This document shows, piece after piece, positions 55,726-63,807 of a DNA stretch of 64,000 nt (position 1 is the stretch's first letter; each line of letters opens with the position of its first letter). The position numbers were made by a program, and so were the translations under genes. The stretch is taken from NCBI GenBank assembly GCA_029269725.1, contig JARJHS010000015.1, positions 31,874 to 95,873 on the forward strand, given 5' to 3'. The notes under the pieces are model-generated. The model was not told the DNA's origin. It saw nothing but the letters and a program-made list of their open reading frames with translations, and did no database searches. Source of the DNA: Pollutibacter soli (lineage in GTDB: Bacteria; Bacteroidota; Bacteroidia; Chitinophagales; Chitinophagaceae).

Positions 55726-56793
55726 TTATTTTTTATTTAATGAATAGCTGATCTGGTATGGTGTTTCTGTTTTGATTACGGATAAAATTCTTCTGCACAT
55801 TTTGTGAGCCACTTTCACGATTGCACTTTTAGTGTCCCGTATGACATGTTTGCGGTAATAAGCCTGGACCTCGGGATCCATCCGGATGGCAACCCATGCT
55901 GCTTCGATAAGATAGCTGCGTAGTAATGCTTTGCAACGAGGCGTAAGTCCTCTCTTGTTGTCGGTTTCACTACTCTGATGAATCGCTGGTACGAGACCAA
56001 TGTAATTGGCAAATTCTGATTCCTTATTGAATCTCCTGATGTCACCCAGTTCAGCAATGATGGCTGATGCAAGCAATCCACCAATTCCGGGAATACTTTT
56101 GAGCAGATAGTAATCTTTGTTGTGATGTTTTCTGCAGTAAGCACGTAGTTCATTACTGGTTTGCAGATATTCGGCGTTGAGCACATCAAGGATACGCATT
56201 TTACTTTTCAGACAAGCTGCACCGGTGATATAGGACCACTGTATATCTGCAAGCCATTGCAGAAAATATTTACTCCAGTTGGGATTGTCAAACTCATCCG
56301 GAACTTTTATTCCATGGAAAAGTAAAAGTCCTTTTATCTGGGATTTTACGACACGCAATTGTTTTACCACCTGGTTACGTTGTCGTAGCAAACTTCTGAG
56401 TTGTTCCTGATGTTCAGTTGGGATAAAAATTCCTGTGAGCTGATCCTGCTGTAATTGTTTACAAAGATTACGGCTGTCGAGTTTATCAGTTTTCTGGTAA
56501 TTCTGTTTATCGCTTCGGGGTACATCGCTTGCATTAACAACTTTGACCTGCCATCCAAGATTAAGAAAATACCTGGCAGCGGAAAAGCCACAACAGCCTG
56601 CCTCGTAGGTCAGAGATACCTGGTGTGTACTAAAATGATTATTCACGTAGTCAACAAGTTTCCCTGCATCGGCGGGCATCGAAAAACCTTTGTGATCGCA
56701 CAGGTCAGTCCGCATGTGTACGGACCATGATTTCTTGTGAATGTCCATACCAATAAATAACTTTGGTTCGGCGGTAATTTGAGACTGCATCAT
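55726..56793 (-). CDS. IS110-family transposase (DEDD)
   Basis: 355 residues, intact. N-terminal RuvC-like DEDD domain starts FIGMDIHKKSWSVHM with the first Asp; TYEAGCCGFSAARYF follows. C-terminal Transposase_20 domain: LLKSIPGIGGLLASAIIAELGDI and FANYIGLVPAIHQSS with the Ser nucleophile region. Catalyses guide-RNA-directed insertion and excision through a circular intermediate. Opposite in direction to the cassettes. Confidence 0.92.
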   Translation of the reverse strand: MMQSQITAEPKLFIGMDIHKKSWSVHMRTDLCDHKGFSMPADAGKLVDYVNNHFSTHQVSLTYEAGCCGFSAARYFLNLGWQVKVVNASDVPRSDKQNYQKTDKLDSRNLCKQLQQDQLTGIFIPTEHQEQLRSLLRQRNQVVKQLRVVKSQIKGLLLFHGIKVPDEFDNPNWSKYFLQWLADIQWSYITGAACLKSKMRILDVLNAEYLQTSNELRAYCRKHHNKDYYLLKSIPGIGGLLASAIIAELGDIRRFNKESEFANYIGLVPAIHQSSETDNKRGLTPRCKALLRSYLIEAAWVAIRMDPEVQAYYRKHVIRDTKSAIVKVAHKMCRRILSVIKTETPYQISYSLNKK

Positions 56794-56881
56794 GATTGAA
56801 AGTTTTAATAGACAATAAATTCTCTTTGTTGTACTATATCAAAAATCAAGCAGCTTAAATTATCGCTTTTACATAGTTGCT

Positions 56882-57043
56882 TCTGCGCAATACGGGCGAC
56901 AGAATATGTCATCGGCTTTAGTAACTCTATTGAGCGACAGAATTCCGGCCTTTGCTTTTTCAAATTCAAATCAGTATTATTGTACACGGCCGGCCAAGCG
57001 ACATTAACACGGATGACCCGTACTGCGCAAAGCCGTGGGCGTT
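56882..57043 (+). repeat. Array repeat R25, right part (type A)
   Basis: 162 bp continuing from TCTGCGCAATACGGG to GTT. Bulged base C when the IS is removed. One change in the right arm (CAAAGCCG for CAAGGCCG). Confidence 0.9.
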
Positions 57044-57084
57044 GTGCGAAACGCCTAGACTTACAAAATTCATATCTTTACCTG

Positions 57085-57387
57085 ATGTTAGAGCTGGTTC
57101 CATATATTGACAGAATAAAATCATTGTGCGTCGAAACAGACGTTCAGGAATTGTATTTATTCGGTTCCGCTTTGACAGATAAGTTTTCATCTGCTAGTGA
57201 CATTGACCTTTTGGTTGACTTCAAGACAAAGACACCTCTGGAATATTCAAATAAATATTTCAAGTTAAAATTTCAATTGGAAGACTTACTGGGTCGGCCG
57301 GTCGATTTGCTTGAGAAGAGGTCATTAAGAAACCCATATTTGATAGACTCCATTGAAAGGCATAAGACATTAATATATGCAGCCTGA
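57085..57387 (+). CDS. Cassette 26: MNT-type nucleotidyltransferase antitoxin
   Basis: 100 residues from MLELVPYI. Minimal nucleotidyltransferase motif LFGSALTDKFSSASDIDLLVDF (GS followed by D-x-D). Works with HEPN proteins as antitoxin, AMPylating the HEPN partner in characterised systems. Overlaps the next gene by 11 bases. TATCTTTA at 57072 resembles a -7 element. Confidence 0.88.
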   Translation: MLELVPYIDRIKSLCVETDVQELYLFGSALTDKFSSASDIDLLVDFKTKTPLEYSNKYFKLKFQLEDLLGRPVDLLEKRSLRNPYLIDSIERHKTLIYAA

Positions 57388-57715
57388 AATCAAAACCTAC
57401 TTATTTGACATTTTGCGGGCTATCAATGAAATCGACTCATTCTTCGACGGCACTATTCGTGAATTTATTCATTTCGTAAGTGACATTAAGACCAAACGCG
57501 CGATAGAACGAAATCTTGAAATAATAGGAGAGGCAACAAACAGAATTTATAAATTAGACAACAATTTTGATCTGCCGAATATCAGACAAATCATTGCAAC
57601 AAGAAACAGAATAATTCATGGTTACGATACAGTTTCCGATGAGATTCTCTGGTCAATTGTAAATGACTATCTACCGGAACTAAAAATTGCAATTACTCAT
57701 CTATTGACAGACTAG
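57377..57715 (+). CDS. Cassette 26: HEPN (DUF86) RNase toxin
   Basis: 112 residues. HEPN/DUF86 with the R-x(4)-H catalytic motif in ATRNRIIHGYD near residues 73-83. HepT/MntA-type module. Last cassette of the array (57041-57725), ends GTTGTGCGAAACGCCTAG and CTAGGCGTTCGCACAAC, 17 pairs with one extra base. Confidence 0.88.
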   Translation: MQPEIKTYLFDILRAINEIDSFFDGTIREFIHFVSDIKTKRAIERNLEIIGEATNRIYKLDNNFDLPNIRQIIATRNRIIHGYDTVSDEILWSIVNDYLPELKIAITHLLTD

Positions 57716-57725
57716 GCGTTCGCAC

Positions 57726-57774
57726 AACATCGGCCTGTGCGCAATACGGGCGACAGAATATGTCATCGACAGTG
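57726..57774 (+). repeat. Array repeat R26 (truncated end of array)
   Basis: First 49 bases of a type-A repeat; it stops at CATCGACAGTG and unrelated sequence follows. Marks the distal end of the array. Confidence 0.85.
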
Positions 57775-57927
57775 TTGTTTATTTCTCCGTTGTAAAATCC
57801 AAAATTTTGTCAGATCAAGTGAACGGTAAAATGACCTTTCCACCCCGACAACCTTTGGTTTCCCTTTTTAGAAAAAATTATTCTATCTTTTATGCGTTGT
57901 ATAGATTCAATTTTCAACGAGCTACTG

Positions 57928-57936
57928 CCCCCCCCC
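57928..57936 (+). repeat. C9 homopolymer tract in the translation start region
   Basis: Nine C directly before GATG, where the ribosome binding site of the next gene should be. Such tracts slip easily during replication. Confidence 0.8.
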
Positions 57937-57937
57937 G

Positions 57938-59716
57938 ATGAACAGGCAAACATTGACGGTCACCTGCTGTATTAAAACCAGCTGCCTCCTGCTATTTCTT
58001 TTTGTATTTCAAACGAATTTGATTGCACAAACTGACACAACTGCCTTGCCGGTGGAAGAGTGGGCAGAAAAGCTGAACGCCAAAGACGATTTTGACAACA
58101 ACACACTGCATGAAATTTCTACGGCGCTGACGGAAAAATTTGACGAAGCAGGTGCAAATGCATGGCTGCAGCAGCTGGAAAGAACAGGGAAAACCGGACC
58201 TTATTTTTTAGCAAGACTGTCTTTTTTGAAATCATTGTTTTTAACTAATGGCAATGGCGATATTGCCAGCCTGGTAGATCATTATGAAAAAAGTTTATAC
58301 AAAGCTTTTGAAACAGGAGACAATAACCTGATTGCCTACCTGTGCTATATCTATGGTTTAACTATGGAAGGAAAGGGAGAGTTATCCCTGAGTAATTACT
58401 ACTATCTGAAAGTTGATGAAATATGGGACGGCCTTAAGGAAAAGCGAGGTTACCTGTCGTACTATCCCTTTACGGTAGGAGAAAACCTGTTTCGAACCGG
58501 CGAATATGAAAAATGTATCTTTTATATAAGAAAGGGCTTAATTAATTACAAATTCGATACAGAGGAGACACGCTATTATCGTATCCGCTTTGAGAATACT
58601 ATTGGGCAGGCTTACAAACAGCTAGGGCAACTGGATTCTGCCATGGCCTGGTACCAGCAATCCATGCAACGGGCACAAAAATTAAATGAGCCAATCTGGA
58701 TAATGATCAATGCCGTATTTATGGGCGAGGTGTGGTTGCTGAAAAAAGATTACCGCCAGGCCAAAACATTTCTTCAATACATACATACGATAAAATATTC
58801 GGATGAACCCAAGGTTTGTGCCTATGGGTTACAGTTGCTTGCAAAGATAGACCTTGAAAATGCGGATAAAAAGACTGCTCTCCTGCATATTCAACAATCA
58901 TTGGAATTGCTAAATGGTTCATCAGGTAGCCCGGTTCAAAAAATGACTTACCTGCAATATGCCTACCAAACAGCTGCCGATGTGTACCGGGCCAATGGCA
59001 ATGCCGATAGCTTTTATCTTTATTCGCAATGGTATACCGCTCTGCACGATTCCCTGCAAAAAGAGATGGCACTAAGCAGTGTTAATATTTCCCGGTTGCG
59101 TATCAATAGCGATAAAAATTTTCAGACACTTCAGCAAATAAAAAAAGAAAAAGAAACTGAAGCACTCACCCGCAATTTTATTATTGCCCTACTGATTATG
59201 CTGTCGGCGATAGCAATTCTGATATTGAACCGGCAACGTCAAAAGGCAATTTACAAGGAACACCTGGCCCTGCAGCAAAAGGAAATTGCTGATGCAGAGA
59301 AAAATGCGGCAACAGCGCAACTGCATTTATTTACCCAACACCTGGTGGATAAAACCATCCTGGTGGAAAAGTTAGAACAGCAGTTAAAAGCCAATGCACA
59401 TCAAATTGATCAGCAAAACCTGTCAGAAGAGCTAACCCGGCAAACCATCCTGACAGAAGACGACTGGTTAAAATTTAAGACCCTTTTTGAAAAAACATAT
59501 CCCGGCTTTTTTGCAAATCTGAAATTAAAGGCAAACGATGTAACCCAGGCGGAACAACGCATGGCGGCACTCACCCGCCTGATGTTTGATAATAAACAAA
59601 TCGCGTCCATGCTTGGCATATCTGCTGAAAGCGTAGCCAAAGGTAAGCGTCGCCTGCGCCAGCGCCTGCAACTTGCCAGTGAAGTAAATCTGGAAGCCTG
59701 GCTCCGGGAGATGTAA
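57938..59716 (+). CDS. TPR sensor with C-terminal LuxR-like HTH
   Basis: 592 residues. Signal-like hydrophobic start (LLLFLFVFQTNLIAQ), about six TPR-type helical pairs (residues 60-390), one membrane helix (FIIALLIMLSAIAILIL, near 407-425), a coiled coil, then a DNA-binding tail with NDVTQAEQRMAALTRLMFDNKQIASMLGISAESVAKGKRRLRQRL. This layout (periplasmic TPR, membrane helix, cytoplasmic HTH) is common in Bacteroidota one-component regulators. The downstream duplicated lipoproteins are possible targets. Confidence 0.85.
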   Translation: MNRQTLTVTCCIKTSCLLLFLFVFQTNLIAQTDTTALPVEEWAEKLNAKDDFDNNTLHEISTALTEKFDEAGANAWLQQLERTGKTGPYFLARLSFLKSLFLTNGNGDIASLVDHYEKSLYKAFETGDNNLIAYLCYIYGLTMEGKGELSLSNYYYLKVDEIWDGLKEKRGYLSYYPFTVGENLFRTGEYEKCIFYIRKGLINYKFDTEETRYYRIRFENTIGQAYKQLGQLDSAMAWYQQSMQRAQKLNEPIWIMINAVFMGEVWLLKKDYRQAKTFLQYIHTIKYSDEPKVCAYGLQLLAKIDLENADKKTALLHIQQSLELLNGSSGSPVQKMTYLQYAYQTAADVYRANGNADSFYLYSQWYTALHDSLQKEMALSSVNISRLRINSDKNFQTLQQIKKEKETEALTRNFIIALLIMLSAIAILILNRQRQKAIYKEHLALQQKEIADAEKNAATAQLHLFTQHLVDKTILVEKLEQQLKANAHQIDQQNLSEELTRQTILTEDDWLKFKTLFEKTYPGFFANLKLKANDVTQAEQRMAALTRLMFDNKQIASMLGISAESVAKGKRRLRQRLQLASEVNLEAWLREM

Positions 59717-59839
59717 AAAATTATTTGCCTTCCTACCTGCTTGTCCGGTTTTTGTCCCGCATTTGTCTGCCTTTTGTCCTGCCGGTATTTAGGTTTTTAC
59801 CCCTCGCCGATTGTACTTTCATCCGGCTGTCAGTTGTCT

Positions 59840-60037
59840 ATGCACACTATCCCACGGAAAAAATTATCGTTGATACTGATCATCCTGGTAACCCTGTTGT
59901 TGATCGCCCTGGTGATATGGCTGTTTGACAGAAGAATAAAAAATCTGGAAAAGAAAACAACACCTGAGGTAAGCGGCAGCATCTATGATGACACCGGAAG
60001 CAAACGGTTGGCTGGGTATCTTGTTCAATTAACATAA
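59840..60037 (+). CDS. Small membrane protein
   Basis: 65 residues from ATG 59840. One helix (LSLILIILVTLLLIALVIWLF) followed by a charged stretch DRRIKNLEKKTTPEVSG. The frame is open 33 codons upstream, but that part is not protein-like. Fifteen bases before the lipoprotein gene. Has a damaged paralogue at 61199. Confidence 0.6.
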   Translation: MHTIPRKKLSLILIILVTLLLIALVIWLFDRRIKNLEKKTTPEVSGSIYDDTGSKRLAGYLVQLT

Positions 60038-60052
60038 ACCAAATAAATAGCC

Positions 60053-60928
60053 ATGAGAAAGATTCTATTATCATTAATTGCCGGATTGGCAATAACGGGC
60101 TGTAAAAAAGAGATGGTTGCTGAACAAGTAAATCAGCAAGTGGATTTAGCTGCTGCTGCTAAAGGAGCACCTACAAAAATCGATATCTGCCATTTTGATT
60201 CCCGAAAGAACAGCTGGTCAGTGAAAACAATCAATCTAAGCCAATGGCCTGATCATGCAAGCCATGGTGATATAAGACTGGATGATGCGGATGGTGATGG
60301 CTATGTACCCACCAATAGCTGCGGCATCGGGCAAATGGGAGATTGTAATGATAACAATGCAGCTATTAATCCTGGCACTACCGAAATAAAAGGGAATGGT
60401 GCTGATGAGAACTGCAATGGAATGGTGGATGATGTACCGGCGATTGGCGCCGATTACCAGGGTGGAAAACTGGCTTATGTGTACCAGCCCGGTGATCCGG
60501 GTTATATTGAAGGGGAAGTACACGGGATTATTGCAGCTGCTTCCGATTTAGCCTCAATATATAATTGGGGATGTTATCAAGCTGACTTGCAGGAAGCGGA
60601 ACAAACGGCTTTGGGTACAGGCAAGACAAACACGGAGTACATTGTTACTGCTTGTACAGAATCATCAATTGCAGCCAGATTATGTGCAGATCTTACTATA
60701 AATGGATTTGATGACTGGTATTTACCGAGCAAAGATGAGTTGAACAAGCTATATATCAACCGGGAATCTATTGGCGGGTTTACCAATGAACCTTATTGGT
60801 CTTCTTCCCAGTTAGATCCCAGTCAGCTGGCAGAAAATAGTGCATGGGCCCAATTTTTTGAATCAGGAAGTCAGTTTTCCGCAGTCAAATACAGTGTGAA
60901 CAAAGTCAGGGCAATCCGATATTTTTAG
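60053..60928 (+). CDS. DUF1566 lipoprotein with MopE-like Ca-binding segment
   Basis: 291 residues. Lipobox AITGCKK. A MopE-type segment (DDADGDGYVPT then DCNDNNAAINPGTTEI and NGADENCNGMVDD, residues 80-125) probably binds Ca or other metal. The C-terminal DUF1566 domain shows DDWYLPSKDELNKLY, YWSSSQ and VRAIRYF. Probably surface-exposed lipoprotein. Tandem paralogue at 61421. Confidence 0.85.
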   Translation: MRKILLSLIAGLAITGCKKEMVAEQVNQQVDLAAAAKGAPTKIDICHFDSRKNSWSVKTINLSQWPDHASHGDIRLDDADGDGYVPTNSCGIGQMGDCNDNNAAINPGTTEIKGNGADENCNGMVDDVPAIGADYQGGKLAYVYQPGDPGYIEGEVHGIIAAASDLASIYNWGCYQADLQEAEQTALGTGKTNTEYIVTACTESSIAARLCADLTINGFDDWYLPSKDELNKLYINRESIGGFTNEPYWSSSQLDPSQLAENSAWAQFFESGSQFSAVKYSVNKVRAIRYF

Positions 60929-61198
60929 GGAGAGCTATGCACAGACAGGCTATATCCATCACCATTATGTCCAGCTACATCTCCCACCGGCCCATGAGCA
61001 ATGTCGGGGACGTTCCGGCAGAAGGTAAGCGTTTTTAGCGAGGTTGCAGAAGATATTGAATTGATAAGTTGATTGCCCGGACAGGAATTCCATAAGAATA
61101 TCGGCTTGTCCGGTTTTTGTCCGGGGCTTGTCTGCCTTTTGTCCTGACAATTTTTAGGTTTTCAAGCCCCTGCCATTGTATTTTCATTCCGCTGTCAG

Positions 61199-61402
61199 AT
61201 GTCCATGTATACTATCAGCTGGAAAAAAATTGTCGTTGATACTGATCACCCTGCTAACCCTCTTGTTGATCGCCTGGTGATATTGCTGTTTGACAGAAGA
61301 ATAAAAAAACTGGAAAAGAAAACAGCACCCGTTGTAAGCAGCAGCATTTATAATGAAACCGGTATAAGCCGGTTGGCTGCCTGCCTGGTGCACTTAACGT
61401 AA
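61199..61402 (+). pseudogene. Frame-disturbed copy of the small membrane protein
   Basis: Homologous at DNA level to 59840-60037. One extra A in the run after TGG and one missing C in GCCTGG restore the frame at the end (FDRRIKKLEKKT) but replace the membrane helix by VVDTDHPANPLVDR. The product would be soluble; probably a decaying copy, or two sequencing errors. Confidence 0.6.
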
Positions 61403-61420
61403 ACAAAAATAAAAAAGCCC

Positions 61421-62266
61421 ATGAGAAAGATGTTATTGCCCGTACTTGCCGCACTCGTAATGACGGCCTGTAAAAAAGAAATGGTTTCTGATCTGTCACT
61501 GCGGCAGGCGGAAATCGCCTCCTCAGCAGCGGCTAAAGGTGCCGAAAAGATCGCCATCTGGCATGTTGATGCCACCACCAACACATGGAAGCAAATGACC
61601 ATCAATGCCAATGCCTGGCCCGATCACCAGGCTCACGGAGATATCTGGAAAGTAGGCCAGGAATATAAAGGCGGAAAGATCGGGTATATACTGCAGGCCG
61701 GTGACCCGGGCTACGATGCAAAACTGCCTCATGGTCTGATTGCTGCGGCCGAAGACCTTCTAAATCCCTATTATTTAGACCCTGACCCTCAGCCTTTCTT
61801 TACTTGGGCTCCTGACGTGAATGGGATTGGCGGATTTTTTGGCGTAGGTGAGGCAGCGCGGGGAACTGCTATTGGTACGGGCCTGTCCAATACAAATGCA
61901 ATCGTTCAATACCTCCCCGATGTAGTTAACACGATAAATACAACATTTCCCTGGCTTGATTTGAAATTAGATCGGTACGCAGCGGTAGCCTGCAGGAAGG
62001 AATTCAACGGTTACAATGACTGGTTTTTACCAAGCAGGGATGAGTTGCAAAAAATCCTGCAGAACAGGATGTCCATCGGTGGATTTCCTGATGCAAATGG
62101 TCCGTTCCGAATCAGCTATTGGAGTTCTACAGAACATTCATGGGACGGAGATGCTAGCCGGGCTTATTTGTGTTACTATGATAGTGGTACAGCTCCCGGC
62201 CAGGTTGTAACCTACAACGATCGTTCAATATATGAATACAGAGCACGGCCGGTAAGATATTTTTAA
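61421..62266 (+). CDS. DUF1566 lipoprotein (tandem paralogue)
   Basis: 281 residues. Lipobox VMTACKK. Similar start and DUF1566 core (GGKIGYILQAGDPGYD, YNDWFLPSRDELQKIL, SYWSSTEHSW, YEYRARPVRYF) but without the MopE segment present in the first copy. Duplicated together with the small upstream ORF. Confidence 0.85.
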   Translation: MRKMLLPVLAALVMTACKKEMVSDLSLRQAEIASSAAAKGAEKIAIWHVDATTNTWKQMTINANAWPDHQAHGDIWKVGQEYKGGKIGYILQAGDPGYDAKLPHGLIAAAEDLLNPYYLDPDPQPFFTWAPDVNGIGGFFGVGEAARGTAIGTGLSNTNAIVQYLPDVVNTINTTFPWLDLKLDRYAAVACRKEFNGYNDWFLPSRDELQKILQNRMSIGGFPDANGPFRISYWSSTEHSWDGDASRAYLCYYDSGTAPGQVVTYNDRSIYEYRARPVRYF

Positions 62267-62944
62267 GCAGGTGAATCCTGGTAATAAACAGGCGAGGAAA
62301 AATACTTTGCCTGTTTATTTCTAGTTCACAAAGGCGAAAATAAAAATCTTCCCGTCTTTCCCTTTGCATCATCGCGATGTACATCTTTACAGCGTATTTT
62401 GAAACCTCCATGAGTGCAATCCACCCCACAAACAATTTTCCTCCTTCTACCCGCCGGAGTTTTCGCAACTGTTGAGCGTAGTAAATAAGATGTTGGTTGA
62501 GAACCCCGGCTTATAAAAAAATCCCGCACCTTAAAGAATTCATATTGAAATAATCTTGATTTGAGATCATGTTATGTAGTAGCACTGCCTTATCAACGGC
62601 ATGTCATAAACCGACAAAGCAATTTGCCTTACACCAAAAAGTCCTTTGCCATCATACGTTTCCCACAACGTAATTTTCATGTGAAGCGGTTATCTTTTGC
62701 AGACCGGCTTTTCGCGCTTGTGGAAACCGAATAGCGCAAAAAAGCGGCATACATTTTCGCATATCCGGTGTATTGGCAATGCTCCGTTTAAGTTCTTACA
62801 ATTTTAGTTTTGTTGGATCGTGTAGTTACAAAAAATCTTCCGAATAGAGAATACCAATCCCCGTACTTCCTCAGCACGGGGAGCTTTGGCCGCAAGTTGT
62901 TTTCAATGTCTGTTGAAGTTCGGAGAAACAAGAAGAGTCATTAC
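62267..62944. other. Intergenic region, no gene seen
   Basis: About 680 bases with stops in all frames. No array repeat, terminator or RNA gene recognised. Confidence 0.45.
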
Positions 62945-63115
62945 TTACCAGTCTGAAACACCTAGTTTGAAAATATCTTCAACTTTCTTTCCAAGAGCTT
63001 TCGCTAATTTCAGAGAGAGAACAACTGATGGGACATACTTATTGACTTCAATAGAGAAAATGGTTTGGCGAGACACGCCGACCATCTCAGCCAATTCAAT
63101 TTGCGTAACCAACTT
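62945..63115 (-). pseudogene. XRE-family regulator cut by a cassette insertion
   Basis: Minus-strand frame ending in TAA at 62945-62947 encodes QIELAEMVGVSRQTIFSIEV then PSVVLSLKLAKALGKKVEDIF, the C-terminal two thirds of a small XRE helix-turn-helix protein. The N-terminal part stops exactly where the half-repeat starts near 63107-63115 and is not found after the far end of the cassette. Confidence 0.75.
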
Positions 63116-63178
63116 TACTCAGCTGACAGTCCTGGCAGACGGAACATGAAATTCCCGTACTGCAAGGCCGTCCACGTT
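63107..63178 (+). repeat. Right half of a type-B array repeat (solo cassette, left flank)
   Basis: Begins CCAACTTTACTCAGCTGAC and continues through AGACGGAACATGAAATTCCC, CCGTACTGCAAGGCCG to TCCACGTT. Two bases are missing in the right arm and the spacer is TCCAC as in R1. Confidence 0.8.
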
Positions 63179-63221
63179 GGGCGCAAGTAGCTGATGAGGG
63201 GAAAATTAAGTTTGGAAAAAT

Positions 63222-63250
63222 GTACGTATTTACGTACATTTGTTAGTACG
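63222..63250 (+). promoter_or_regulatory. Likely YefM operator
   Basis: TACGTA occurs at 63223 and TACGTACA at 63231, followed by TTAGTACG, giving repeated GTAC/TACGTA palindromes right before yefM. YefM-YoeB operators are known to contain GTACA-type palindromes. Confidence 0.6.
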
Positions 63251-63264
63251 TTAAATTTATATTT

Positions 63265-63513
63265 ATGCAAGCAGTCTCTATTACTCAATTGAGGAGTAAT
63301 ATTAAAAAATATTTGGACGACGTTTCAAAGTCCTCGGATGTTATTGTTGTCTCCAGAGCTGCTGACGAAGAGGCGGTTGTTATACTGTCGATGAAAGAAT
63401 ATAATTCCCTTAATGAGACCGGACATTTACTTTCCACGTCGAAGAACAGACAGCGACTTCATGAATCAATAGATCAATTAAAAAACAAGAAGACTCGTAA
63501 ATTCAAAGTATAA
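63265..63513 (+). CDS. yefM: Solo cassette: YefM-type antitoxin
   Basis: 82 residues. [49 protein letters not shown] is the Phd/YefM fold almost entire. Preceded by palindromic TACGTATTTACGTACATTTGTTAGTACG-like sequence around 63220-63250, likely the autoregulatory operator (ACGTA repeats). Confidence 0.9.
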   Translation: MQAVSITQLRSNIKKYLDDVSKSSDVIVVSRAADEEAVVILSMKEYNSLNETGHLLSTSKNRQRLHESIDQLKNKKTRKFKV

Positions 63514-63521
63514 ACTACAAT

Positions 63522-63794
63522 ATGAATTTTGAGTTTACGGAAAATGGTTGGGAAGATTTTCAATATTGGATTGACACAGACAGTTCAACTGTAGAAAAGA
63601 TTAAGGATTTATTGAACGAGATTAAAAGAACTCCCTTTCAAGGTACTGGAAAACCTGAGCCACTTAGGCATGATTTAAAAGGATTTTGGTCAAGACGGAT
63701 AACCGGAGAGCATAGGCTCGTTTATAAAGTGGAAGGTAAGAAAGGTGTAGACCAAAAGTGTTACATAATCCAATGCAGGTTTCACTATGATTGA
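63522..63794 (+). CDS. yoeB: Solo cassette: YoeB-type toxin
   Basis: 90 residues. WEDFQYWIDTDSSTVEKIKDLLNEIKRTPFQGTGKPEPL and WSRRITGEHRLVYKV with C-terminal CRFHYD match YoeB, a ribosome-dependent mRNA endonuclease (catalytic Glu, Arg and C-terminal His). Eight bases after yefM. Cassette start GTTGGGCGC pairs with its end GCGCCCAAC. Confidence 0.92.
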   Translation: MNFEFTENGWEDFQYWIDTDSSTVEKIKDLLNEIKRTPFQGTGKPEPLRHDLKGFWSRRITGEHRLVYKVEGKKGVDQKCYIIQCRFHYD

Positions 63795-63807
63795 CACGCT
63801 CGCGCCC

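Larger units (their letters stand above)
55373..56883 (-). mobile_element. IS110/IS1111-type insertion sequence inside repeat R25
   Basis: About 1.5 kb. A TC dinucleotide is present at both junctions (55373-55374 and 56882-56883), as expected for IS110-type insertion at a core dinucleotide. Sub-terminal inverted repeats CTATGTAAAGCG (55375-55386) and CGCTTTTACATAG (56864-56876) are a trait of the IS1111 branch. Removing the element restores AACATCGGCCTCTGCGCAAT, the exact start of R23 and R24. Confidence 0.85.

Noticed and set aside
38727..57043. ORFs running through the repeats (for example frames giving NTETRTAQGRG or KFPYCARPWAL)
   Set aside because: The same peptide appears in every copy because it is translated repeat DNA; frames end or change at cassette boundaries. 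Real starts were placed inside cassettes.
38727..57774. CRISPR array
   Set aside because: Repeats are 169-189 bp and the intervals 330-840 bp with genes inside; no cas genes. Does not fit CRISPR.
38028..57774. Standard IntI integron
   Set aside because: The recombinase lacks the IntI insertion, core sites follow GTTRYRYGC instead of GTTRRRY, sites are longer than usual attC (57-141 bp), and integrase orientation is reversed.
62886..63149. Plus-strand 87-aa ORF at 62886
   Set aside because: Antisense of the truncated XRE gene; the minus strand gives the recognisable helix-turn-helix.
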